A stretch of 64,000 nt of DNA from Janthinobacterium lividum (GCF_034424625.1 NZ_CP139976.1:5146001-5210000), one strand, 5' to 3'; numbered from the stretch's first letter, positions 1-8,681 are shown. The notes: a model not told the origin generated them from the letters alone. A program made the numbers and translations.

Positions 1-1200
1 GGCATCCGTGCCGGGCACGCGGTAGAAGCGGCTGAAGACGCGCTCGCGCTCTTCGGGCGGGATGCCGGGGCCGCTGTCTTCCACGGACAAGGTCACGCCG
101 ACGGGGCTGGCGCGCAGGTCGATGTCGACCGTGCCGCCCTGCGGCGTGTACTTGATGGCGTTGTCGACCAGGTTGCGCAGCATGATGTTGAGCGCATCGG
201 CCTGCCCCGCCACCTTGGCCGCATCCATGTGATGCAGGCCCAGGTCGATCTTGCGCGCCTGCGCGATGCCGGCCATGTCGCCCAGCGCGCGCTTGACGAC
301 ATCGTTCAAGTCCACAGCCTGCAGCTGGTCGCCGCTGGCGGCGCTCGCTTCCTGGCGCGCCAGCACCAGCAGCTGCTCGACCAGGCGCGTTGCCCGCTCG
401 ATGCCGGCGCTCACGCGGGAAATGGCCAGGCTGCGCTTTTCTTCCGATTCGGCCCGCTCCAGGCTCAATACCTGCAGCTTCAGGGCCGCCAGCGGCGTGC
501 GCAATTCATGCGCGGCGTCGGCAACGAAATGCTGCTGCGCGTCGAACGCCGTCTTCACGCGACCGAACAGCAAATTCAGTTCATGCACGAGGGGACGCAC
601 TTCGTCGGGCAAGCCCGCTTCCGAGACGGGCGACAGATCGTCCGCCTGGCGCGCCGCCACCTGCTTGCGCACGCGCGAGACGGGGGCCAGCGAGCCGCTG
701 ACAACCCACCAGACCACCAGCATCAATATCGGCGCCATCAGCGCGATCGGGCCCACCGTGCGCAAGGCCAGGCTGCCGGCCATGCGCTTGCGCACGGCCA
801 TGTCCTGGGCAATCTGCACGGTCTGGGAACTGGTTTGCACGGAGAAGATGCGGTAGGTCGTGCCGTTGGCCTTCACATTCGAAAAGCCCAGCACGGCGCG
901 CTGCGGCAGTTCCGCGCGCGTGATCGAGCGGAACACCTGCACGCCGTCCGGCGTCCATACCTGCACCACCATGTCGTTGTTGACGGGGTCGGCCGGCAAG
1001 GCTTGCGCATGGTTGGCCAGCGGCGCGCCGGAGCGCAGCGACAGGGCCATTTGCTGCATGTGATAGTCAAAAATCTGGTCGGCGTCGTACAGGGCGCTGC
1101 GGTAGGCGATCGACGCCTGCGCCAGGGCCGCCATGATGATGGCCGCCAGCAAAAACCACAGCAGGCGGCCGCGCAGCGAGTGCGTCACCGTGACCTTCAT
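1..1200 (-). CDS. Sensor histidine kinase, QseC-like (3' end beyond window)
   Basis: Membrane sensor kinase that should phosphorylate the response regulator encoded 2 bp upstream. The frame stays open from an ATG at 1200 to the window edge (400 residues seen). It has a first membrane segment near residues 13-33, a periplasmic stretch, a second membrane segment near 150-168, then an H-box AAHELRTPLAALKLQ with His231, an N-box NLVDNAIKYTP and a G-box DSGPGIPPEERERVFSRFYR. These are the standard HisKA and HATPase_c elements of the QseC/PmrB type. Only the last few dozen residues are missing. The signal sensed cannot be read from the sequence. Confidence 0.9.
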   Translation of the reverse strand, partial: MKVTVTHSLRGRLLWFLLAAIIMAALAQASIAYRSALYDADQIFDYHMQQMALSLRSGAPLANHAQALPADPVNNDMVVQVWTPDGVQVFRSITRAELPQRAVLGFSNVKANGTTYRIFSVQTSSQTVQIAQDMAVRKRMAGSLALRTVGPIALMAPILMLVVWWVVSGSLAPVSRVRKQVAARQADDLSPVSEAGLPDEVRPLVHELNLLFGRVKTAFDAQQHFVADAAHELRTPLAALKLQVLSLERAESEEKRSLAISRVSAGIERATRLVEQLLVLARQEASAASGDQLQAVDLNDVVKRALGDMAGIAQARKIDLGLHHMDAAKVAGQADALNIMLRNLVDNAIKYTPQGGTVDIDLRASPVGVTLSVEDSGPGIPPEERERVFSRFYRVPGTDA

Positions 1201-1202
1201 CC

Positions 1203-1862
1203 TCATGCCTTGGGCACCATGTAACCGAGGCCGCGCACATTCTGGATCAAGTCGCTGCCCAGCTTCTTGCGCAAGCCGTGGATATACACTTCCACGGCAT
1301 TGCTGTTGACTTCATCCTTCCAGCTGTACAGCTTTTCTTCCAGCTGCGCGCGCGACAGCACGATGCCGGGACGCGCGATCAGCGCTTCCAGCACGGCCCA
1401 TTCGCGCGCCGACAGGTTGACGGGATGGCCCTCGGCGATCACTTCGCGCGTCAGCGGATTGATACTCACGCCCTGGTGCTCGAAGATCGGTTCCGGCCGC
1501 CCCGAGGCGCGCCGCAGCAGGGCGCGTATGCGCGCCAGCAATTCGTCGAGGTCATATGGCTTGAGCACGTAATCGTCGGCGCCCGCGTCGAGGCCGGCGA
1601 TGCGCTGCTCGATGGCATCGCGCGCCGTGGCGACCAGCACCGGCGTATCGAGCTTGCGCAAGCGCATCGAGCGCAGCACGTCGAGGCCATCCTTGCGGGG
1701 CAGGCCCAGGTCCAGCAGCACCAGGTCATAGGTCTGCGTCTGCAGGGCCGTATCGGCCATGTCGCCATCCTTGACCCAGTCCACCGCGTAATGCTCGGCG
1801 CGCAGCAGATCGAGCACCACCTCGCCGATCATCGTATCGTCTTCTACCAGCAATAAGCGCAT
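1203..1862 (-). CDS. OmpR-family response regulator, QseB-like
   Basis: DNA-binding response regulator of 219 residues, the usual length for the family. The N-terminal receiver domain starts MRLLLVEDD, has phospho-acceptor Asp51 in LLDLGLP and the conserved Lys in VLKPYD. The C-terminal winged helix (about residues 125-219) ends with HGLRKKLGSDLIQNVRGLGY, typical of OmpR/PhoB members. It lies 29 bp after the DegP-type protease gene and 2 bp before the kinase gene on the same strand, so the three genes are probably one operon. This order suggests an envelope-stress role; that is inference from context only. Confidence 0.93.
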   Translation of the reverse strand: MRLLLVEDDTMIGEVVLDLLRAEHYAVDWVKDGDMADTALQTQTYDLVLLDLGLPRKDGLDVLRSMRLRKLDTPVLVATARDAIEQRIAGLDAGADDYVLKPYDLDELLARIRALLRRASGRPEPIFEHQGVSINPLTREVIAEGHPVNLSAREWAVLEALIARPGIVLSRAQLEEKLYSWKDEVNSNAVEVYIHGLRKKLGSDLIQNVRGLGYMVPKA

Positions 1863-1891
1863 GGCTTGCCTCTCTCTAGTTACTCTTGTTT

Positions 1892-3406
1892 TCAGCCCAA
1901 ACGCACGGGAATGAAGATCTTGTCCGGTCCCCGCTGGATCAGCAAGGCCACCGACTTGGCGGATTTTTCCACCACGTCGCGCACCTGCTCGACCGTGTTG
2001 ACGGGACGGCCATTCACCGACAATAGCACGTCGCCCGGCTGCACTCCGGCATTCGCGGCGGCGCCGCCCGCGTCTTCCACCAGCAGGCCGGCACTGATGC
2101 CCGCCTCGCGTTTTTCATCCGATTGTAACGGACGCAGGGCCAGGCCCAGCTTTACCTTGCCGGCGGCGCTGTCGCTCTTCGCCACTTCGGCCACCTTGTC
2201 GGCCGCATTGCCCAGGGTCGCCGTCAGGCTGACGATCTTGCCGTCACGCCAGACATCCATGCTGATCTTGTCACCTGGCAAAGAGGTGCCCACGAGCGCC
2301 GGCAAGTCGGCCGAACCGATGATGCGCTGGCCATTCACCTTGCGCACCACGTCGCCCGATTTCAGGCCCGCCTTGTCGGCCGGGCTGCCCCGCTCCACGT
2401 TGGCCACCAGGGCGCCTTCCGGCGTGGCCAGCTTGAACGAGTCGGCAAAGCCCTGGTTGACTTCCTGCACCGTCACGCCCAGCTTGGCATGACTGGCCTT
2501 GCCGGTGGCGACGATCTGGTCCTTGATGCGGCCCGCCAGGTCGATGGGGATGGCGAACGACAGGCCCTGGAAGCCGCCCGTCTGGCTGTATATCTGCGAA
2601 TTGATGCCGACCACTTCGCCGCGCGTATTGAACAGCGGGCCGCCCGAGTTGCCTGGATTCACTGCCACGTCCGTCTGGATGAACGGCACATTGCTATCGT
2701 CCGGCAAGGAACGGCCCTTGGCGCTGACCACGCCGGCCGTCACCGTGCTGTCGAAGCCGTATGGCGAACCGATGGCCAGCACCCACTCGCCCACCTTCAA
2801 GTCGCTGGAATGGCCGAGCGGCACGATGGGGAGGTTGTTGGCGTCGATCTTCAGCACGGCGATATCGGTCTTCGGATCCGTGCCGAGCACCTTGGCGCGG
2901 AATTCGCGGCGGTCGTTCAGCTTGACGGTCACTTCGCGCGCATCGCGCACCACGTGGGCATTCGTCATGATGATGCCGTCCGGACTGACGATGAAGCCGG
3001 AACCGAGGCCATGCGTGGGCACGTCGCGGCCACCGCGCTGCCCGCCTTGCGGACCCTGGAAGCGGCGGAAGAACTCGAAGAAGGGGTCGTTGCCGAAATC
3101 GTCGTTGCCGGCCTGGGCCGAGGGGTCGTATGCTACCTTGGTGCTGCCCGTGACACTGATATTGACGACGGCCGGGCTGTTGCGCGCGGCGATCTGGCTA
3201 AAGTCGGGCAAGGCCACCAGCGGCGCGGCGGCGGCGGGCGCCACGGCGGCAGCCACGGGAGCGGCAGGTACGCCAGCGGCGGCATTCGCGCCAGCATTGT
3301 TCTGATGCACCACCATGGCGCCACCGGCGCCCAGCACACCGATCGCGGCCAGCGCGGCTACGGTGCGTTTGATTTTCAGGGATGCGATATTCGTTTGCTG
3401 TTCCAT
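1892..3406 (-). CDS. Do-family serine endopeptidase (DegP/MucD-like)
   Basis: Periplasmic trypsin-like protease and chaperone for misfolded envelope proteins, 504 residues. The N-terminus has a hydrophobic signal or anchor segment near 14-34. The triad is visible as His151 in MTNAHVV, Asp181 in KTDIAVLK and Ser254 in NPGNSGGP. Two PDZ domains follow (about 290-380 and 410-500). An in-frame TTG lies 18 bp further upstream, but the ATG at 3406 has GAGGAG at ideal distance, so I chose it. It is first in a likely operon with the regulator and kinase. A 278-bp gap separates it from the Hsp20 gene. Confidence 0.93.
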   Translation of the reverse strand: MEQQTNIASLKIKRTVAALAAIGVLGAGGAMVVHQNNAGANAAAGVPAAPVAAAVAPAAAAPLVALPDFSQIAARNSPAVVNISVTGSTKVAYDPSAQAGNDDFGNDPFFEFFRRFQGPQGGQRGGRDVPTHGLGSGFIVSPDGIIMTNAHVVRDAREVTVKLNDRREFRAKVLGTDPKTDIAVLKIDANNLPIVPLGHSSDLKVGEWVLAIGSPYGFDSTVTAGVVSAKGRSLPDDSNVPFIQTDVAVNPGNSGGPLFNTRGEVVGINSQIYSQTGGFQGLSFAIPIDLAGRIKDQIVATGKASHAKLGVTVQEVNQGFADSFKLATPEGALVANVERGSPADKAGLKSGDVVRKVNGQRIIGSADLPALVGTSLPGDKISMDVWRDGKIVSLTATLGNAADKVAEVAKSDSAAGKVKLGLALRPLQSDEKREAGISAGLLVEDAGGAAANAGVQPGDVLLSVNGRPVNTVEQVRDVVEKSAKSVALLIQRGPDKIFIPVRLG

Positions 3407-3587
3407 GAATTGCTCCTCATTCAATGAGATTTTGATGTATGCAATATTGGGCCACGAGTCTTAGGCGGTGCTTAACATTTTTCTATTTGGAAACAGGCAT
3501 TTGCGCCTTTAAGCATGGTTTAATCTTGCGTGGCATGGGCAACCAATGGAAGCCCTCAATGCGGCCCGAACGGACTCCAGACGTGAC

Positions 3588-3610
3588 ACTGGCCGGATCA
3601 ACCGGCCAGT
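3588..3610. other. Perfect 9-bp stem hairpin between hsp20 and the protease gene
   Basis: ACTGGCCGG and CCGGCCAGT flank the loop ATCAA. On the plus strand it is followed by ATTTTAC; on the minus strand, the direction of both neighbouring genes, there is no T-run. It may attenuate transcription or protect the end of the hsp20 message rather than act as a classical terminator. The rest of the 3407-3684 gap shows nothing I can name; it is AT-rich near 3425-3530, where the protease promoter should lie. Confidence 0.4.
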
Positions 3611-3684
3611 ATTTTACTGCATGGGGAAGCGCTGTTCCCTCCCGCCGATGCCAGCGCGTGGCGCCGGGATCAGCTCAGATCACA

Positions 3685-4146
3685 TCAGGCTGCCTGACGC
3701 TGTTCCAAAGTGCTGACGGTGGCGCCAGTGGTGGTGCCGATCTCGATCTTGCGCGGTTTCAGCGCTTCCGGTACTTCACGCACCAGGTCGATGGTCAGCA
3801 TGCCGTTTTCAAACGTGGCGCCCGTGACCTTCACATGGTTGGCCAGCTGGAAGCGCTGTTCGAAATCGCGGGCAGCGATGCCGCGGTGCAAGAACGTGCG
3901 CTCGACGCCATCTTTCTGCTTGCGGCCCGTGACGTGCAGGGAATCGCGTTCGGTGATGATGTCGATCTCTTCACGCGAGAAGCCGGCCAATGCCATCACG
4001 ATGCGGTACTTATCTTCCGACACCAGTTCGATGTTGTACGGCGGATAGCTCGGTTGCGCATCGGCGCGCTGTTCGTTGAGCAGCTGTGCCAGGCGGTCAA
4101 AGCCAATGGCGGAACGGTACAGGGGAGCAAGGTCAAAAGTACGCAT
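3685..4146 (-). CDS. hsp20: Small heat shock protein, Hsp20/alpha-crystallin family
   Basis: ATP-independent holdase chaperone of 153 residues, similar in layout to IbpA/IbpB. The alpha-crystallin domain spans about residues 35-130, with YRIVMALAGFSREEI, the ERTFLHRGIAARDFEQRFQLANHV block and the hallmark ENGMLTIDLVREVPEALKPRKI strand with the short C-terminal IEI anchor. An in-frame TTG occurs at 4164, but the ATG at 4146 has AAAGGAT about 8 bp upstream and starts the normal MRTFDLAPLYRS N-terminus. A sigma-32-like promoter lies about 70 bp upstream of the start. Confidence 0.95.
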   Translation of the reverse strand: MRTFDLAPLYRSAIGFDRLAQLLNEQRADAQPSYPPYNIELVSEDKYRIVMALAGFSREEIDIITERDSLHVTGRKQKDGVERTFLHRGIAARDFEQRFQLANHVKVTGATFENGMLTIDLVREVPEALKPRKIEIGTTTGATVSTLEQRQAA

Positions 4147-4214
4147 GATAAATATCCTTTTCAAATGAAGCGATAAGAGGGGCGGACCTCACCATGAGCA
4201 TCCGCTTGTTACCG

Positions 4215-4242
4215 ATATACGGCCTCTCCAGCCCCTTTCAAG
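4215..4242 (-). promoter_or_regulatory. Sigma-32-type heat shock promoter of hsp20
   Basis: Read on the minus strand: CTTGAAA (4236-4242), a 13-bp spacer and CCGTATAT (4215-4222). This matches the sigma-32 consensus CTTGAAA-N12-16-CCCCATNT well. Transcription would start near 4208 and give a 5' leader of about 60 nt. Confidence 0.7.
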
Positions 4243-4244
4243 GC

Positions 4245-4272
4245 CTTGAAATTGGCGAAAAGCGCCCCAGAC
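4245..4272 (+). promoter_or_regulatory. Possible divergent sigma-32-type promoter
   Basis: The -35 of the hsp20 promoter is half of the perfect palindrome TTTCAAGGCCTTGAAA (4236-4251). Its plus-strand half gives CTTGAAA at 4245-4251, then 13 bp, then CCCCAGAC at 4265-4272 (CCCCA matches, the rest does not). It points toward the small hypothetical gene at 4369. Confidence 0.35.
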
Positions 4273-4368
4273 GCCGCCAAATTTGTAAGAAATTTTTACA
4301 TGGCCAGCCCAAGAGGATTTTGCATGGCGTCCCCCATGCGGCACCGGCTTTTGGTGTATGCTGGCGGC

Positions 4369-4719
4369 ATGAACAATGACACCGACATCCAGCTCAGCGG
4401 CCCCTTCAAGGCCACCGACGGCTCCGGCCGTGCCCACGACATCAAGGCCATCCGCATCTTCGACGAAGGTTACGGCATCATCGACGTCTACGTCGATTTC
4501 GCCGCCCCGCTCGAAGCGGGCGCCTATAAGGACAAGACCCTGGTCGGCCACATCCTGGCGCGCCTGCGCAGCCTCGGCTACGTAGGCCCCGACTTCGGCC
4601 ACGGCGACCTTGGCTTGCAAGACAAGAAACTGATCGTTCTGGAAGCACCCGAGGAATTTTCGGCCTTTGCCATCAGCAAGGGCTGGAAGGATCTATCCGC
4701 CGAATTTGACGAAGACTGA
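4369..4719 (+). CDS. Conserved hypothetical protein, 116 residues
   Basis: I do not recognise the family. The product starts MNNDTDIQLSGPFKATDG, is acidic and soluble, and has no signal peptide or membrane segment. A motif with YGIIDVYVDFAAPLEAGAYKDK and a Leu/Arg-rich helix (HILARLRSLGYVG) suggests a small globular fold. The frame is open further upstream, but the region before 4369 reads like a promoter and leader and the ATG at 4369 starts the well-behaved codon usage. The gene is divergent from hsp20 and could share its heat-shock control region. A 120-bp palindromic element follows its stop codon by 1 bp. Confidence 0.75.
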   Translation: MNNDTDIQLSGPFKATDGSGRAHDIKAIRIFDEGYGIIDVYVDFAAPLEAGAYKDKTLVGHILARLRSLGYVGPDFGHGDLGLQDKKLIVLEAPEEFSAFAISKGWKDLSAEFDED

Positions 4720-4720
4720 G

Positions 4721-4840
4721 AACACCTGACCAAATCTACTGCGCGTCGCGCTTTGCGGCCGGCGATGCTCACCGTGCTTTAGCACGGCTGCGCTTCTCGG
4801 CCACAAATCACTGCCGCTCGCTACGATTTTGTCAGGTGTT
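4721..4840. repeat. 120-bp palindromic intergenic element with 10-bp inverted ends
   Basis: The element begins AACACCTGAC and ends GTCAGGTGTT, a perfect 10-bp inverted pair. The inner arms also match imperfectly (CAAATCTACTGCGCG against CGCTCGCTACGATTTTG; TTTGCGGCCG against CGGCCACAAA), and the centre is CACCGTGCTTTAGCACGG. Such long imperfect palindromes directly behind stop codons are typical of REP/MITE-like repeats. I found no second copy in the window. The remaining bases to 4917 hold nothing recognisable. Confidence 0.65.
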
Positions 4841-4917
4841 GTAAAGTACCAATAGTATCCGCGCCGCGCCAGCTTCTGCTGCCGCGGCGTTTTTCATGGG
4901 CGACAGATTAGTTCAGC

Positions 4918-5676
4918 TTAGTTCAAATAACGCGCACTCCACGCAGCGATGACGTTGGCGACATAGGCGGCATCATCGCGTCCCGTCAACAGATGGTCGG
5001 CATCGTCGAGCGAAACGAAACTTTTCGGGTGCTTGGCGGCCGTAAAGATCTCCATCGCGTTCGACAGGCTCACCGTCGTGTCGTTCGGCGCGTGCATCAC
5101 CAGCAGGGCACGGCGCAGGCCGGTGATGTGGGTCTTGAGGCTGTGGCTGCCCGCGTCGTCGACGAATTGCTGGCGGATGCGGAAAGGCCGCCCTTCCAGC
5201 TGCACCAGCGCTTCGCCTTCGGCGGCGATTTGCTCCAGGTGGTCGCTGAACATGCGCGTCACGTAGGCGGGCGTGCTGGGTGCGGCCAGGGTGGCGATGG
5301 CGGTCGCTTCCGGCACTTGCGCGGCAGCGGCCAGCACGGCCGCGCCGCCCAGGCTATGGCCGATCAGCAATTGCGGCGCGGCGTGTTTTGCCCGCAGAAA
5401 ATCCGCGGCGGCGACCAGGTCGTCGACGTTCGACGAGAAATTGGTGGCGGCAAACTCGCCCTCGCTGGCGCCCAGTCCCGTGAAGTCGAAGCGCAGCACG
5501 GCGATGCCGTGTTCCGTGAGACCTTGCGCGATGCGCCGCGCGGCCAGCACATCCTTGCCGCAGGTAAAACAGTGGGCGAACAGCGCATACGCGCGGATGG
5601 CGCCGTCGGGCGCATCGAGGCGCGCCGCCAGCACATGGCCGTGCGCGCCGGGAAAATCTTGCCGGGTGGATTTCAT
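4918..5676 (-). CDS. Alpha/beta hydrolase
   Basis: Serine hydrolase of 252 residues with the usual alpha/beta fold order. The nucleophile is Ser108 in LIGHSLGG; likely acid Asp199 lies in MHAPNDTTV and likely base His228 in DDADHLL. The N-terminal HCFTCGKD and the [11 protein letters not shown] loop match the subgroup often linked or fused to OsmC-like proteins in proteobacteria; no OsmC domain is present here. No signal peptide, so cytoplasmic. The substrate cannot be deduced. It stands alone, about 70 bp upstream of the glutathione transferase gene stop side on the same strand. Confidence 0.87.
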   Translation of the reverse strand: MKSTRQDFPGAHGHVLAARLDAPDGAIRAYALFAHCFTCGKDVLAARRIAQGLTEHGIAVLRFDFTGLGASEGEFAATNFSSNVDDLVAAADFLRAKHAAPQLLIGHSLGGAAVLAAAAQVPEATAIATLAAPSTPAYVTRMFSDHLEQIAAEGEALVQLEGRPFRIRQQFVDDAGSHSLKTHITGLRRALLVMHAPNDTTVSLSNAMEIFTAAKHPKSFVSLDDADHLLTGRDDAAYVANVIAAWSARYLN

Positions 5677-5746
5677 TGTCTCAGATCAAAGCTGCCGCGC
5701 AGGGCGGCCGATGGCGCATTGTAGCGCCGCCCGGCCACTTCCTGCT

Positions 5747-6451
5747 TTAATCCCGCTTGGGAATATTGACTCCTTTGGCAACGGCTGGCCTGGCCAGAAA
5801 CGCGTCCAGCGCGCGCTGCACATGCGGGAAATTGCCAAAGCCGACGAGGTCGCCCGCACCATAGAAACCCACCAGGCAGCGCACCCACGGGAAGATGGCG
5901 ATGTCGGCAATCGTGTACTGGCTACCCATGATCCAGTCGCGGCCCTGCAGGCGCTGCTCGAGCACGCCCAGCAGGCGCTTGGCCTCGCCGATATAGCGTT
6001 CCAGCGGCCGCTTGTCCTCGTAATCCTTGCCGGCGAATTTATGGAAGAAGCCCACCTGGCCAAACATGGGGCCGATACCGCCCATCTGGAACATCAGCCA
6101 CTGTATCGTTTCATAGCGCAGGCCTGCGTCCTGGGGGATGAACTTGCCCGTCTTTTCGGCCAGGTACAGCAGGATGGCGCCCGACTCGAACAGGGCCAGC
6201 GGCTTGCCATCGGGACCGTCCGGGTCGAGGATGGCGGGAATCTTGTTGTTCGGATTGAGGGACAGGAAGGCGGGCGACAGCTGGTCATTCTGCTCAAAGC
6301 TGACCAGGTGCGGCTCGTACGCCAGGCCCAGTTCTTCCAGCAGGATCGAAACCTTGATGCCGTTCGGCGTCGGCAGCGAGTACAGTTGCAGGCGCTCGGG
6401 ATGCCGGGCAGGCCATTTTTGGGTGATGGGGAAGTCGGAAAGCTGTGTCAT
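5747..6451 (-). CDS. Glutathione S-transferase family protein (YfcG/YghU-like)
   Basis: Protein of 234 residues with an N-terminal thioredoxin-like domain and C-terminal helical domain. LYSLPTPNGIKVSILLEELGL, the NPNNKIPAILD loop with its cis-Pro and the FESGAILLYLAEK glutathione-binding segment are the family signature. The TPNGIK start is typical of the nu-class YfcG/YghU group, which reduce disulfides with glutathione rather than conjugating xenobiotics. AGGATATCC precedes the ATG at 6451. It begins 82 bp after the end of imuB on the same strand, where some relatives would carry dnaE2. Confidence 0.9.
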   Translation of the reverse strand: MTQLSDFPITQKWPARHPERLQLYSLPTPNGIKVSILLEELGLAYEPHLVSFEQNDQLSPAFLSLNPNNKIPAILDPDGPDGKPLALFESGAILLYLAEKTGKFIPQDAGLRYETIQWLMFQMGGIGPMFGQVGFFHKFAGKDYEDKRPLERYIGEAKRLLGVLEQRLQGRDWIMGSQYTIADIAIFPWVRCLVGFYGAGDLVGFGNFPHVQRALDAFLARPAVAKGVNIPKRD

Positions 6452-6532
6452 GGATATCCTTCATTTCAATTAAAGATGCGGCGCCGGGCAGCCAGTATAG
6501 CCAAGCATGGCAGTTTCAGCAGGACAGCGCAT

Positions 6533-8020
6533 TCAGCCAAACAAGCCATGCAAGAACCAGCGCGGCGCGGCATCTTCTCCGCTGCCGGCGATGCGTTCAC
6601 GGTAGACCCAGTAGTGGGCATGGTCGAGGCCTTCGGCGATGAAGTAATCGCGCGCCTGTGACTGGCCCCACCAGCCCGCTTCGATGCGCTCGGCGACAGA
6701 GACCATTTTCAGGGGCGAGCCATAGAAGGGCCGGTGCTCGCGCATCAGGAGGGTGATGGGCTGGGCCAGCAGCCAGCCGGGACGGGGCATGCCGGGCAAG
6801 CCCGGCGGCAAGTCCGGCACCGCGTTCTTGGCGCCAGGCTTGACGGACAGCGGCAGCCACTGGTTGGCCGCCTCGGGACGGTAATCGGCGCGCGGCGCGG
6901 CTTGCAAGACATTGTCCGTGCCCAGGCGCGCCACCAGCAATTCCATCAAGCGCTGGCGCTCTTGCGGCGTGCCGCCCGGCTCGGGGAACAGGGTGTCGCT
7001 GGGCGGCGCCATCGGCTGCACCTGCAGCGCTTCCAGCGTGAGGCCGATCACGGGCGCGTCCAGCACCAGCTGCGCCAGGCGTTCCTTGAGCAGGCGCACC
7101 AGGTGCTCGTCGCGCCAGACGGCCTCGCCCAGCGCCAGGTCGATGACGGTGGGCGCACGCGCCACCCGGCCCCGCTCGTGCGCCAGCAACAATTGGATGC
7201 GCTCGACGGCAAATTGCCGCGCGCACAGCCAGCCCGTCATTTGCTGCAGCAGCCGGCGCGCTCCGAACAGCAGCGCGTCGGCGTGCTCCACGCGGTCGAA
7301 CAATTCCAGGCTGGCGCGGAACGTGGGCGGCGCTTCGAGCCACAGGTACAGTTCCGTGCCGTGGCCATGCGCATCGTCGAGCATGTCGAGCAAGGCCCCG
7401 CCGCAGCGGCGCTGCAAGCCGGGCCGGGGCAAGTGGCGCAGCTGCCCCAGGGTGCGGCAGCCGATGCCGTCCAGCCATTCCAGATAGGGGCGCGCCGGCG
7501 GCAGCAAGGCGCACGGCAGGCGGTCGAGGCGGCGCACCAGGCTGGCCATGCTCAATGTGCGGCCCCGGCGCGTAGCGGCGCGCGCCATCAGCCAGGCGCC
7601 GCGCGCCGTGGGGGCGCACGACAGCCGGGCCGTGTAGCCGAGCGCGCGCAAGCTGGCCGCGATGTGCCGGCACAGGGCGCGCACGCCGCCGAACAGGCGC
7701 AGGCTGGCGCCCGCATCGACGAGCAGGGTCGCTTCCTCGCCCTGCGCCACCAGCGGCGAATATTGCAGCAGCGCCAGCGCCACCGCCTGCAGCGCCTGCG
7801 CTTCCAGCTCGGGCGAGCGCTCGTGCAGGCGCGCCTGCGGCGCCAGCATCAGCGCACCGGCGCGGCGCATGCCCGGCCGGATGCCGGCCGCCCGCGCCAG
7901 CGGCGACACGGCCATCACTTGCTCCTGCTCCAGCACCACGCCGAGGCTGTCAACCGACCAGCGCGGGCAAAACACTTCGAGCGGGAGCCGGGGCAGGCAC
8001 AGGCCGATCCAGAGTCGCAT
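6533..8020 (-). CDS. imuB: ImuB, Y-family DNA polymerase-like translesion protein
   Basis: Catalytically degenerate Y-family polymerase homologue of 495 residues that links the DnaE2 mutasome to the sliding clamp during damage-induced mutagenesis. The product starts MRLWIGLCLPRLPLEVFCPRW, and has the palm segment AREQ-like region around PLARAAGIRPGMRR and LLVDAGASLRLFGG, and the GIGCRTLGQLRHLPRPGLQRR helix-hairpin region. The ATG at 8020 overlaps imuA by 71 bp; the open frame continues upstream but is then antiparallel noise of imuA coding in another frame. Control is through the SOS box ahead of imuA. Confidence 0.9.
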   Translation of the reverse strand: MRLWIGLCLPRLPLEVFCPRWSVDSLGVVLEQEQVMAVSPLARAAGIRPGMRRAGALMLAPQARLHERSPELEAQALQAVALALLQYSPLVAQGEEATLLVDAGASLRLFGGVRALCRHIAASLRALGYTARLSCAPTARGAWLMARAATRRGRTLSMASLVRRLDRLPCALLPPARPYLEWLDGIGCRTLGQLRHLPRPGLQRRCGGALLDMLDDAHGHGTELYLWLEAPPTFRASLELFDRVEHADALLFGARRLLQQMTGWLCARQFAVERIQLLLAHERGRVARAPTVIDLALGEAVWRDEHLVRLLKERLAQLVLDAPVIGLTLEALQVQPMAPPSDTLFPEPGGTPQERQRLMELLVARLGTDNVLQAAPRADYRPEAANQWLPLSVKPGAKNAVPDLPPGLPGMPRPGWLLAQPITLLMREHRPFYGSPLKMVSVAERIEAGWWGQSQARDYFIAEGLDHAHYWVYRERIAGSGEDAAPRWFLHGLFG

Positions 8021-8660
8021 GGCGTAGCAGTAATGAAGGAGGTTGCAGGGGCAGGAACAGGGGCGCGTCGCGCTGCGGTCCCCGGCGCTTGATGAAGCCA
8101 ATCTCGATGCCGCCGGCGGCCGGGCGCACGGACAGGCGCAGCGGCGCCGGCGACGCATCCTGCGCGCCGTGCAGCGGGCGCAGCATGCAAAACAGGGTGT
8201 TGCCGGACTGCGCGGCCAGGTGCAGCCGGCGCAGGCTGTCGGCGCGCACATGCGGCTGCCAGAACAGCAAGGCGCCGCAACTACCGCTGCGCAAGATGTT
8301 TTCCGCCGCCCACAAGGCATCCTTGCTGCTGGCGCTCTTTAACCACAGCAATTGCGACGGCGCCAGCCCCTGCGCGGCCAAGGCCAGCGCCTGCGGCGGA
8401 TGGGGCGGTTGCAGCAGCACGATGGGCAAGCCCGGCAGTTGCGCCAGCGCGGGCGCCAGCAGCCGCAATTCGCCGCTGCCCGGCTGCTGCACCAGCAGAT
8501 CGATGAGGTTGCCGCTGGGCCAGCCGCCGCCGGGCAACTGCGCGGACAGGGCGGCAAAGCCCGTATCCAGGCAGCGCGTGGCGCCCTGCCCCAGCTGCGA
8601 TGCGCGCCACAGGGACGGGTGCAAGGCTTCCGGCGAGGCCATCAATTGGTAATGTTGCAT
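7950..8660 (-). CDS. imuA: ImuA, translesion synthesis-associated RecA-like protein
   Basis: RecA-like partner of ImuB, 236 residues. FAALSAQLPGGGWPSGNLIDLLVQQPGSGELRLLAPAL is the family's N-terminal core (a degenerate P-loop region); LLWLKSASSKDALWAAENILRSGSCGALLFW follows. The start at 8660 lies 22 bp from a perfect LexA-type operator; ATG at 8642 is an alternative. The long 71-bp overlap with imuB implies translational coupling. No dnaE2 follows in this window, although imuA-imuB-dnaE2 is the common arrangement. Confidence 0.88.
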   Translation of the reverse strand: MQHYQLMASPEALHPSLWRASQLGQGATRCLDTGFAALSAQLPGGGWPSGNLIDLLVQQPGSGELRLLAPALAQLPGLPIVLLQPPHPPQALALAAQGLAPSQLLWLKSASSKDALWAAENILRSGSCGALLFWQPHVRADSLRRLHLAAQSGNTLFCMLRPLHGAQDASPAPLRLSVRPAAGGIEIGFIKRRGPQRDAPLFLPLQPPSLLLRHATLDRPVPAPAPARSVLPALVG

Positions 8661-8681
8661 AATTGTATATAAAGATAAATA

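Noticed and set aside
229..1224. Long plus-strand open frame opposite the histidine kinase
   Set aside because: The minus strand carries clear kinase motifs; the plus frame is rich in Arg, His and Gln as expected from antisense of GC-rich code.
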